From Gremmenia infestans (Eukaryota > Ascomycota > Leotiomycetes > Helotiales > Hamatocanthoscyphaceae): DNA of 64,000 nucleotides. The stretch is from positions 372,001 to 436,000 of the forward strand of contig JAFEVB010000007.1 of the NCBI GenBank assembly GCA_032629725.1. The letters are read 5' to 3'. The notes under the pieces are model-generated. The model saw only the letters and a program-made list of their open reading frames with translations. It did not search any database and was not told where the DNA came from. The translations under genes and the position numbers were made by a program. Below, in pieces: positions 33,285 to 43,800 of this stretch. Each line of letters begins with the position of its first letter. Position 1 is the stretch's first letter.

Positions 33285-34346
33285 ATGGGCGACGAAACAA
33301 GCCCTCCCGACCCTCACTCCCTCATCCCAGCCTTCAAATTCGAACGCATCCTGAACCAAGGTACATCCATATATTTCCTAATCCTCTCCCATAACACGAA
33401 TTAACACAATGCAACTGCAGACCAAGCAGGCCGCCGGATAATCCTCCATGGCACACTCTATACGCACCCTGCGCTCCTCATCCTTGAACGCGCCCCCTTC
33501 CCCACCAGCACCTCCTACCTAAGCAGCCTCCCACACACCCTCAGTACCCTCCGCAACCTCGGCGCAAACGACGTCTATTTCTGGTACCTCGCCTCCTCCC
33601 CCTCCTCTTTCCCATCTGCAAATGTCGGGGAACTATCAGATTTGAAAATCAACTTGATATACCCTTGTACTGCACAACACGTCGCGAAATACTCGCCGCA
33701 GGGCGTACGGATGGTTACGGAGACAGCGCAGGTATATAGGGAGAGGGTGAGGCCGTATATGGATGGGAAGCGCCAGGGGGGGCGCTTGAATTGGGTGTAT
33801 AATATCATAGAAGGAAAAACCGAAGTCGAGGATGTGATATTCCGGACCCCATTGCAAGACACGCCCAACGACGAGGGGTTCTTATTACTGCCGGATCTGA
33901 ACTGGGATCGCAAGACGATGAGTAGTTTACATTTGCTGGGACTGGTGGAGAGGAGGGATCTGTGGAGCTTGAGGGATTTGAGGAAGAGGCATGTGGGGTG
34001 GTTGAAGCTGATGCGGGAGAGGTTGGTGGGTGCTGCGGTGGGGTGTTATGGTGGGGTAGGGGTCGAGGAGGATCAGTTGAAGCTGTATGTGCATTACCAG
34101 CCGACGTACTATCATTTCCACATCCACATCGTACATGTAGCGTTCGAAGCGGGCGCCTCACAAGCAATAGGCAAAGCGATAGGGCTAGAAAGTATCATTG
34201 CGACGCTGGAGGCTATGGAGGGGGGTGAGGACGCGGGGATGGAGAGTCTGGATATGTGTTATACGGTAGGAGAAGCGAGCGAGTTGTGGACTGGTATTTT
34301 TGAACCTCTTAAGAAGGCGAGTCGTACAGTTTCTGAACTGCAATGA
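33285..34346 (+). CDS. dcs1: scavenger mRNA-decapping enzyme DcpS/Dcs1 (HIT family)
   Basis: Two exons: 33285-33360 and 33421-34346, intron 60 bp; 333 aa. The N-terminal swapped-dimer domain has LIPAFKFERILNQ then DQAGRRIILHGTLY. The C-terminal HIT domain has LLLPDLNWD, LRDLRKRHVGWLKLMR and the histidine triad H257-F-H-I-H-I-V-H (active-site His about 259-261). DcpS hydrolyses the residual m7GpppN cap after 3'-5' mRNA decay. The yeast pair is Dcs1/Dcs2; the intact HIT triad here means a catalytic Dcs1 type. The 3' end overlaps the convergent GILT-like gene by 38 bp. Confidence 0.92.
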
Positions 34347-35226
34347 CGAGATCATTTACCCCTGAGCCATTTGGACAGTCTTTCCATTGCCCACCATCTC
34401 GAACGCAGTATATCTTCTCGTCCAACCTCACGGTGCAAGATTTTGTTACTCCGGCATCTGTGCTGCGACGGACGCTATCCCGTAGCATTCCCATGCCGAA
34501 GCCTCCATCGTCGCGCGTCGCGCATTCGTTTAATTTCTCGAAATCGATGCCGTGTTCCAAGGCGCAGTCTTCGAGGAGCGATTTCTGGGGAATGTCTTGG
34601 TAGTCCTTTGCTAGGCACATGGTGAAGCCCAGGTATATTTTTGGGTCGGGGTAGAGAGAGTTGGCGCAGAGTTCGATTATATTGCCTAGGCATTCTTCGG
34701 GGCCGTGGCGGCAGTCTACGCCGTCGTTTGCGGTGGGTCTGAGGATGTCTTGTTAGTCGAATGTAGTGGAGGGAGAGTCAACTGAAGAGGGCGAACATAC
34801 GTTCCAATATATGAGAGCGTAAAGTCAACTTTGTCAACTATTTGCATCATTGCAGGAAGGATAAGCTGCTGGAGGCAATCCTGAGCGAATAATCAGCAGT
34901 AATAAATATAGTAAACCTATCATGCAACCCACCTTCGCATCTGGGCATTTGCTCATAATATGAGCTTCTAGAGGGACAAGAGGTTTGACCGTTGCCACAT
35001 CCTTAATGCGCGCAAGCACATCATGATTCCCACATGGCCGGTACGGTACTGGAATCTTGGGGTGGAGAGAGAGCAGAAGGTAGAGGGTGAAGATGGAGAG
35101 GAATCCGGAGATCCAGGCGGTTCGATGGTTTCGGGGCGCTGGAGCTGGTGTATCGGGGAAGAGCTGCTCGTGTTGCTTATTCTGGAGGTCCATATTGGAT
35201 GTTTTTATATCTGCGGGGAAACCCAT
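34309..35226 (-). CDS. GILT-family thiol reductase-like membrane-anchored protein
   Basis: Three exons: 34933-35226, 34801-34880 and 34309-34738 (introns 52 and 62 bp); 267 aa. One hydrophobic segment (TAWISGFLSIFTLYLLLSLH) near residue 40-60 is a signal anchor. Then VPLEAHIMSKCPDAK joins by splicing to DCLQQLILP, giving C-P-D-A-K-D-C. The thioredoxin-like remainder has VDCRHGPEECLGNIIELC, a GILT signature-like cysteine block, then later Cys pairs. Animal GILT reduces disulfides in lysosomes with a CxxC site. The fungal versions I remember have a wider C-x5-C, as here, so reductase activity should not be assumed. Probably in the secretory or vacuolar lumen. ATG 35190 is an alternative start. 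Confidence 0.8.
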
Positions 35227-35646
35227 GTTGAGGATTCCATTAAATAACAACGTTGATTGCTATTGTTATCGTTATTGTGATTGTGGTTGTGATTGTAGCA
35301 AGGTTGAGTTGACTTGTTTCCACATGCAAGATAAAGAGAAGCTCCCACGCTCACTTTCTGCTGCCACTTTCCCGCTCCGCATCCTTTTCTGCCTTATGCC
35401 TTACAGTGAAAACAAACCCACTCTTTCTATGCACCCCAGCAAATGGAAGTGACACAGTCTGCCCTCCCTCCCGCTAGGCTACTAGAAGCTAAAGCAAGCC
35501 TTGTTCATACTGTATCCCGTTCGAGGCTGAGCAACGCGAACGCGATAGACAACTCCCAAACCAAGTCACCCAAGGTTGTCTGTCTGTCCTTCACTTCTTA
35601 ACTCCACCAACGGTTATGCACGAATTACCTGCCTCTGTTTCTGAAA
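35227..35646. other. divergent promoter between GILT-like gene and hexokinase-like gene
   Basis: 420 bp. It includes a short imperfect GTTATTGTGATTGTG-type repeat just upstream of the GILT-like start (35250-35300). No other features. Confidence 0.5.
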
Positions 35647-37473
35647 ATGGCTATTACAAGACAGTCTCCGGATGAGTTCTTGGCTCCCCTCGCCGTCGAT
35701 GTTTCCAAGGTTCATAGCCTTGCGAAGAGTCTATGTCACACCTTTACACAACTTGCTAGAGAATCACAGGACCAGTTTCTCTCAACTCCCATTTCCGATA
35801 CACTTCTGAGGCCGGAAAACGATGGGGAAGGCAGGTAAGCTATGCATACCCCTTCCTTTTTATTCGTTCCAGAGCTACTTCTTGAATGGCTGGCTAGAGT
35901 GCATGTTCTCTTTCTAACAGAGCCAATAGATATCTCGCTATCGATATGTAAGTAATGGTTACCCGCTTTTAGCCTTCAGCAACCTAACATTTACCAGAGG
36001 AGGCACCAATCTCAGAGTCGGCTTCATAGAGCTTCTAGGCTCCAATAATAAAGTGCAAGCAGAAGTGAATGGAAACTCAAAGGGCAATGGTGACTATCAA
36101 TATGGGTCACGTGTCAAGAGATACCTGGAGAAAGCTTGGCCTATTGGAGAGCAACTCAAGAACAACAAAGCAGAAGATCTGTTCCAATGGATTGGAGAGT
36201 GTATAGCAGAAGTTGTGCAAGATGGGATTCGGGAATGGGGTCCAGAAAAGCGAGAAGCACTTCCACTCGGAGTTACCTTCTCGTTCCCCATGATGTGGGC
36301 TTCCCTTTCCGAAATTCTTGAGATATACTGATTCTTCATAGACAACATACGTTATCAGAAGCTACACTCATGTCGATGGGTAAAGGCTTCGCTATAACCT
36401 CAAATCTTGATTTAGGCAAGCTTCTCCTGGAAGGCTATGATTCGACGCGAGATCCCTCTTTACCACCCATCAAGATCACTGCAATAGTAAACGACTCAGT
36501 CGCAACCCTCGTCTCCTTTGCTTACCAGCTACGAAGCGACCCAAAGCGGAAAGCAGCTATGGGTCTCATTGTTGGAACGGGCTGTAACGCTACGATTCCA
36601 CTCGCAATTAGCAAATTACACCCAAGCAAGAGACCGGCACAAGTCAAAGTACTTGACGATAGCGAGGACTCTCCGAATCTGAAGATCACTGTGAATACCG
36701 AATGGACGATAAACGGTGCAGCGCCTCCTCTTCACGAGCTCAAGTTCATTACCCCCTGGGATACAACTCTTGATGCACAAGGCGAAGCTCCTGGTTTCCA
36801 ACCCTTCGAGTATATGACCTCCGGCCGATACCTTGGAGAATTGGGTCGTCTCATGGTCCTCGATTATTTTGTGAACCAACTCCAAATACCCCTCACATCC
36901 CTCCCTACGAAACTACTTCAACGCCACGGGCTTACGACCACGTTCTTCGGAAATCTTGGTCCTCACCTAAGTTACAGCGAACCATCAATTATCAAACAAA
37001 TAGAAACCGAATTGCCCCCTGCTAATGGACCGGATGCATGGCACTGGACGTACGAAACTGCAGACATGGTTCTCAAGATTAGCAAAGCGATCCAGAGACG
37101 CGCAGCAGGCATGACAGCCGCGGCTGTCATTGCATTATTGGGTTGCGCGGATGAGATACAGCTCTCGGCTCTGCCGTCACCATCTCACTCCTTCACTAAT
37201 AAACAACTCTTTCATACTCCTATCGAGGAACCAGCCGTCGAAGAGCTGATGGTTGGATATACCGGTGGATGCATCATGCATTTCCAAGATTATTTACAGG
37301 ATTGCCAGCAGTTCCTTGACGATATCATGAACGCCGAGTTCGGCGCTTCGAAAACCAGGGTCCCAAGGGTGTTATTAACGCCTTGTCATGATGGTGGGAT
37401 TATAGGGGCGGGGATTCTGGCTGGGACGGTTATGACAATTGATGCGAGAAGAGATGAGGGATACACGAAATAA
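35647..37473 (+). CDS. atypical hexokinase-family protein (HxkC/XprF-like)
   Basis: Four exons: 35647-35834, 35921-35947 (27 nt), 35998-36294 and 36342-37473; 547 aa. Splicing rebuilds the phosphate-1 motif YLAIDIGGTNLRVGF across the tiny exon 2, and FSFPMIQHTLSEA across intron 3. The catalytic-base Asp is present (about D222 in VNDSVATLV). GLIVGTGCNATI, NTEW and FEYMTSGRYLGEL mark the remaining sugar and phosphate sites. The usual WTKGF is MGKGF here (Lys kept, Thr to Gly), and EWG is EWT. Fungi have catalytic hexokinase/glucokinase and also hexokinase-like regulators such as Aspergillus HxkC and HxkD/XprF, which affect protease secretion. The changed residues favour the atypical group, but weak glucose phosphorylation cannot be excluded. 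Confidence 0.82.
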
Positions 37474-37829
37474 TGACTAGATGACGGAAATTTACTTCAG
37501 GGAGGCTCGAGTTGTAGATGAATGACCAAGATTGCTTGCGAGAGGGACGAGCAGATGAACATACACAGAATAGATAATGCAATGAAATTCACAATAATAT
37601 AATGATGGCATAGCCTGAAAATGCAATTGATGGTCTCTAGTGACTTGTAAGTCAAAGTGAAAAGCACCTTAATAATCTGAAAAATACAAAATATACAAGC
37701 TATGAAGTCATGTGATCTAACACGTGTTTGAAATGCGGCCGCTAAACCTAATTGTTTTCGTGACTTGAGACAAGCCTGTATTTTTGAAAACATCAAGCCC
37801 ACAGCATCAACGACAAAACCATCGCGGCC
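37474..37829. other. intergenic between hexokinase-like gene and cef1
   Basis: 356 bp of AT-biased sequence with no coding potential seen; it includes the cef1 promoter. Confidence 0.45.
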
Positions 37830-40193
37830 ATGCCTGTCGTCAAAGGAGGTGTGTGGACGAATATTGAGGATGAGATCCTAAAGGCCTCAGTCTCAAAATA
37901 TGGTCTAAACCAGTGGGCACGCGTATCATCTCTTCTCGCGCGAAAAACACCAAAGCAATGCAAGGCGCGATGGAGCGAATGGCTCGACCCTGGTATCCGA
38001 AAGATCGAATGGAGCAAGGAAGAGGACGAGAAACTACTACATCTCGCAAAGTTGATGCCCACGCAATGGCGCACCATCGCCCCGCTCGTTGGCAGGACTG
38101 CTACCCAGTGCTTAGAACGATACCAGAAGCTGCTTGACGAAGCCGAGCAGAAGGAAGCGGGAGAGCTGGGCTTGGGGGGGCCAGATGGTGGGGAAACAAA
38201 GGCGCCGAGTGCCGATGATGTGCGACGCTTACGACCTGGAGAGGTTGACCCAGATCCGGAATCGAAACCTGCGCGTCCTGATACAATCGACCTGGATGAG
38301 GACGAGAAGGAGATGCTGAGCGAGGCTCGTGCTCGTTTGGCAAATACACAGGGAAAGAAGGCGAAGCGGAAGGCTCGTGAGCGTCAGCTTGAGGAGTCCA
38401 GAAGATTGGCTGTTCTGCAGAAGCGTCGTGAGCTTAAGAATGCCGGTATCAATATCAAGGTGGTCAACCGGAAGAAGGGCCAGATGGACTACAATGCCGA
38501 TATTCCTTTCGAGAAGGGCGCCGCACCAGGTTTCTACGATACTGAGGAGGAAGCAGGTCTTAACGAAAGGGAGCGCGAGGCGTTTGATCCTCGGAAGCAA
38601 CAACTTGCGAACAAGCGAAAAGGAGACCATGACGAGGACCCAGATCGAAAGAAGAGAAAGGGGGAGAAGGAGGCTCCGTCAGCGTCTTACACTGCAGCTA
38701 TCAAAGCGGGTCAGATGCAGAAGATTCGGGAGGCTGAGCAGAGCAGCAAGAGAAGAGCTCTGGTTCTGCCAACACCACAAGTGGGGGAGAACGAATTGGA
38801 AGAAATCGTCAAGATGGGAATGATTGGGGAAAGAGCCAACATCATGGCGAGATCCAGCGAGAATGATGCAACGAGGGGTCTTGTCAACACATACTCAACT
38901 ATCAACAGTGGCGCACCTATTCGAACACCGAAAGCCCCAGCGCAGGAAGATCATATCGCGAACGAAATCCGGAATATTAGGGCTCTCACAGAGACCCAAT
39001 CATCACTTTTGGGGGGTGAAAATACGCCTTTACATGAGGGAATTGGCAGCACAGGTTTTGATAGTGTAACACCAAGAAAACATCAGATGGAAACTCCTAA
39101 TCCTATGGCAGCTCCTTTCCGACAAACTAATGGAGTGGGTGCTACCCCAATGGGCCCTCCAGCGTTACCAGGTGCAACCCCAATGCGCACGCCACGTGAT
39201 AGCTTTGCATTGAACGCAAATGGAGAGATGCAGCTTGTTGGCAGTACACCTAAAGACGTCAAATTGGCAGAAATGGCAATGAAACACAGAGTCAAGCAGG
39301 GTCTTGCTTCACTACCAAGACCGAAGGAAACGGAGTGGGATTTGGAACTACCAGAAGAACAACAAGAGTCTATGGCGGTGGAAGAACTTTCAGAAGAGGA
39401 TGCTGAGATTCGAGATCAGAGGAACCGTCAAATCCGAGAAGCGCAAGAGAAGATTGAGTTCAATAGGAGAACTCAAGTCATGCAAAAGGGCCTCCCACGA
39501 GCTTCGGCTGTCGATATTGATGGAATGATCAAAAGTGCATCAGGTATAGCAGACCCGGTACTCGGAGCCATTGAGCGAGAAGCAGCACTCCTAGTAGCCA
39601 ACGACGCTCACAGATATCCCATCCCAGGCGCAAAAGTCCGAGGCACGCCCAAAACCCTCGATTCCTTCGATGATGATGCCCTCGCCCAAGCCCGCCTGCA
39701 AATCACCAAAGAAATACCCCAAGAACTGGCCGAACAAGGCTCTGACATCTTCAGAGCAGCCTGGGCCCAGGCCCAATCTTCATCTCTCCTGCCAGGCCTC
39801 AGTGGCTACAACGACGACGAAACCGACGAGCAGCAAATGCTCAGCGAAGCTTTCGAAGACATACAAAGCTCCATCACCGAAACTGCAACCGCGGGTAACA
39901 AAGCCGAGAAGAAGCTAGCTTTGCACTTGGGCGGATACCAGCAGAGAGCAAAAGTCCTCCGAGGCAAGATCGTAGAGGCTGCAGATGCTCTGAGTAAGGC
40001 TACGTATAGTCTAGACAGCTTCAGAACGCTGCAGATCAGCGAGGAAGCTGCGATCAAGCGGCGTCTGGAAAGCCTGAGGGAAGAGGTTGGGTTTGTGAGC
40101 AAGAGGGAGAGAGAGGCGCAGGATCTGTATCGGGCGAGGAGGGAGGAGTTGACCAGTTTGATGGAGGTTAATGGTGCTAATGGGTATCATTGA
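37830..40193 (+). CDS. cef1: pre-mRNA-splicing factor Cef1/Cdc5
   Basis: A single exon of 787 aa. Two Myb/SANT repeats at residues about 5-105: [32 protein letters not shown], then [45 protein letters not shown]. Next is the signature [31 protein letters not shown], then the nuclear basic stretch [11 protein letters not shown] Pro/Thr-rich middle has TPRK-type sites, and a coiled-coil C-terminus (about 600-780) binds Prp19-complex partners. Cef1/Cdc5 is a core subunit of the NineTeen complex required for spliceosome activation. Length fits the fungal family (about 750-800 aa). Confidence 0.96.
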   Translation: MPVVKGGVWTNIEDEILKASVSKYGLNQWARVSSLLARKTPKQCKARWSEWLDPGIRKIEWSKEEDEKLLHLAKLMPTQWRTIAPLVGRTATQCLERYQKLLDEAEQKEAGELGLGGPDGGETKAPSADDVRRLRPGEVDPDPESKPARPDTIDLDEDEKEMLSEARARLANTQGKKAKRKARERQLEESRRLAVLQKRRELKNAGINIKVVNRKKGQMDYNADIPFEKGAAPGFYDTEEEAGLNEREREAFDPRKQQLANKRKGDHDEDPDRKKRKGEKEAPSASYTAAIKAGQMQKIREAEQSSKRRALVLPTPQVGENELEEIVKMGMIGERANIMARSSENDATRGLVNTYSTINSGAPIRTPKAPAQEDHIANEIRNIRALTETQSSLLGGENTPLHEGIGSTGFDSVTPRKHQMETPNPMAAPFRQTNGVGATPMGPPALPGATPMRTPRDSFALNANGEMQLVGSTPKDVKLAEMAMKHRVKQGLASLPRPKETEWDLELPEEQQESMAVEELSEEDAEIRDQRNRQIREAQEKIEFNRRTQVMQKGLPRASAVDIDGMIKSASGIADPVLGAIEREAALLVANDAHRYPIPGAKVRGTPKTLDSFDDDALAQARLQITKEIPQELAEQGSDIFRAAWAQAQSSSLLPGLSGYNDDETDEQQMLSEAFEDIQSSITETATAGNKAEKKLALHLGGYQQRAKVLRGKIVEAADALSKATYSLDSFRTLQISEEAAIKRRLESLREEVGFVSKREREAQDLYRARREELTSLMEVNGANGYH

Positions 40194-40801
40194 GGCAGCC
40201 GCGTGCGTTGTATAGTACTTATTATAAATTCAGAATGGGAAAAGAGATTCCCAAGCATACAAGTTGAGATGGGGTCTCTAATCATATCGTGTTAATCCAC
40301 TCTGCCTATACCATCCATCCATCACCCGCAAACCCGCTCGAGGACCCTCATAACATGAACCTTTGCGAGCACTAGGTGAATAGATACCTAGCCTACGTTT
40401 TATACACGACCAGAGGGAGGTAGCTGGCGATGGATATAAATTGGTAGTACATTTTTACAGCTAGATACCTAGAGAACGCTGCACATATGAATAACAATCC
40501 GTCTACACTTTTGCATCGTCCCATCAATGTGACGTATATACAACCTCAGCTATCCTCTCATAACGCATGCGTAGGTACTGCACTATTCTATTCTACAGCC
40601 TAACCGACCCCCGGACTCTAATTACTTACTACTAGGTAAACAGAGAGAAGTAAGATGAAAACCCCAACGCCCCTGAAAATGCACGTGTCCCTTCGCTATA
40701 TGCAGTGTTACAGAAACATCCCCCACCCCAGCCCACCAACTCTTCCGCTGCACGGAACACGGCTCCGAGAGCCGTAATTGTATGTATGGTACAAGATGTT
40801 T
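40194..40801. other. intergenic between convergent cef1 and RPO41
   Basis: 608 bp with several CTAGGTA-type words. No gene or clear repeat. Expected to hold the two 3' untranslated regions. Confidence 0.5.
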
Positions 40802-43800
40802 TCACGAGAAGAAGTATTGACTTTCCTTGAGTCGCGAAACATCGAATTCTCCCTGTAGCACAACGATTAATATCCAGGAGACGCGAGGATTGGAGGGGAG
40901 AGAACATACCTTTTTGGGCACCGGAGGGAACGTCAGGGGGAGCCAGACAGGGAATTTTGGACTCCGAGATTCTCTTCTGTTGAGTCGCTTTTCAAAGGAC
41001 CCTATGCTATCTTCTGATTCCTCAGATTCTTCGCTCGCTTCCCCACCCTCGTCACCATCATCCTCAGCTGATGCAGCATCCATATCAGCGCTGGCCGCAT
41101 CACCATCAACATCGTCGCTTAAACCATCGTCCAATTCAAGGTTTGCCATATCAATGTCCTCGTTCGCAGAAGCATCCAAGCCAGTGGTGGCCTTTTTGGA
41201 GGGTTTCCTGGCCGCTCTGAGTTCACTTTCTGGGATCTCTCCTAGTCCTATATCCTTCAACTCCTCATCCTGTGCTAGGTCGTCTTGAGACGCGTATTTT
41301 TCAAATATGCTTCCGGGAGTAACCATGTTCTTTCCTTCTTCGACCTCTAAAGGATCAGATGATTCAAGAAGCCTCATTCGTTTGCGCTCTAAAAGTAGCT
41401 CATCGAGTCTTGGCGCCTTTTTGACTTGGGGTACTTTTGTATTGAGGGTTTTTTGTTTGCGCCATCGTACTATCTCCCTGGCTGCTGCAGATTTCGGATC
41501 AAGATTGGTAAGGTAGACGCAACCTTTATACCTGGCGTTAAATTCGGCAGCCAAACGTCCAATGACGTCTTCGGAGTGAATTTTGATAAAAGCATCTCTA
41601 AGAACACCATTCATTGTGCCAATATCTGAAGCGTGGGTCCAAAATGAATCATGTACCGCTGCGAATGTCAGGCCAAGGTCATCACATTTTGTTGCTGACA
41701 ACAGCATGTGTGTCGCATCCAGAGAATGAATAAAGTTTGGCGGGAAAGCCTGGAGCTGTTTTCGTTTGCTGACTGCATGTGAACGATGGGGTTCTTGAAG
41801 AGCTACTGTCTGCATCGTCGTAGGAATTGAACGAGATTTGGCTGTTCGATATGGCTGTACAACTGGCATATTGAGCGGTGTCGTCCATATAACGGTGGAT
41901 TTGAATTGAAGCGCTTCCTCCAGATTGAAACCACGATTGCCAGTTTTGATGATGCCCTTTTTGAGGGCTATCGCTGGTAACTCTCCTTCAACACGATCAA
42001 TTTGCTCCGGTGTAAGGCACGTTGACACCCTGCCTGCGCACGCGCCGAACCAATACTGAATGTCGTGAGCACCTCGGAACATAGTGGAAAGGGCGGTGAA
42101 AATCTTTTGTGCAATGTATGATGCGCAAGTTAGAGGATTGATCTCCGTGTCATTTGGCAGATCGTGATGGGCAGCCAAAAGCTGTTTCTTCACCTGGTCT
42201 CTTGCGCCAACCCAAGTGACTCCATAGACGTTTGTCATGACAGTTTGCTTGACCGTTTTGCGAGTAATCTTGCCGTCCAGTATGAGTGCGTGGGGGTCAT
42301 TATTCTCTTTGTCTTCGGCTATGCTTTCTTTTACCAAGTTCGCGACTGCTGTGTAGACATCTGCAGGACGATCTCCTGGTTCTAAATTGACTTGTTTCGC
42401 ACCCCATACGTCTCCGCCCAGAGCTGCATAATGTTGCAATCCATTACAGGTGCCGTCCTGATGTACTGGCAGTTTCGATATGAATCGAGTTGGATCGGGT
42501 GACTCGAGTGCACTCCTGAGCTCAATACATGCCGCGAGACATTGCCATGGGTCTTCGGCCTTGAGCCACCATCGGCTACCTTTCAAAGGGTTCGTCGCAG
42601 AATCATATATGTCGTCCTTGTGTTTATTGGAAAACTCTTCACGTTCCGTGAGACTTGCTTTATCAAATCCGAAGACATTTGCAAGATGTATTTTGAGCCA
42701 CTTGAGACCAGCTACGCCAAGTTCCTTGCCTACCCCGAATTTGAGAAGACCTCTGCAATGGTCCGCTCCCATATGATTGAGGTACGGAGGAATTGGGTAG
42801 GCTCGTCCTCGAAAATCCATGTTGTGGGGAAAGTAGAACGACTCATTTCTCAGTGCTCGCGCAATTTCCAACTGAAAATTCTGGAAACAACGCACCGAGT
42901 GTAGACCAGTGCGCTGATTCTCTACACCTTTCACCGCTCTTATCCATCGGCGTCGCTCCAAAGGGTCCCGTGTTGCCTCCGGTTCCGGTGGTATAACCAG
43001 ATTCGGGGTTTCAGGAGCAATATTCCCTACAGCATCTCCACTATTCCAGGCTTCTAGCATAATCTCGAATACCGGTTGGTTGATGTTCCATTCCGTCTTT
43101 CCAAGCACGTCCAGACCTTTGCACAAGTGGGTCAAATCTCCATGACCAAGTGCGGCTTCTGCGTAGTATCTTTGATCTTTATCGCCCAGCTTGACTCGTA
43201 TCAATTTTGACGGATGGACCAGGAATCCACCCTTGTTGAACAAAGTCCATGGTTCCGGCTCAACTAACATCGGGAGATGTTTTGCCAATAGACTGTGGAC
43301 CGGTTCCCTCTTTAACGACTGGACAAGAACTTTGTTGGCAATTACAACACCATACTTTTTGCCCATTTTGAATTTAAATGTGTGAGAAAACGCGGGTTGC
43401 AACTGCGTCATGATCTGCTTGGTTTCCGCATGCTCTAAAGCGACGGGGATCTTCGCTATCTCGACAAGAGCATGCATCAAGAAAGCCCCGACTTTCGCTT
43501 TCATCGACATGGGCCATTGTTTCCAGACGAAAGGTGTAGATTCATCGCTGAGTTTTACCATGTCTACTAATTTGGCCGCGGAGCCTGCCCCTCGACTGCG
43601 CACCATTTTCTTAAAATTGTCCAATTCAAGTCTTTGGGGTGAGTTTTTCGACCATACTCCCCTTTTGTTGCTTTGTTGTAATGCCTCAAATATGCTCTCA
43701 TCTTCCACACTGCTGGCGATGGACAGAATGGAGTGAGAGAGCATCAGTCCCTTATCCGCGCCTTGAGCACCCAATGTACTCATGGTTGTTAAAATCGTCA

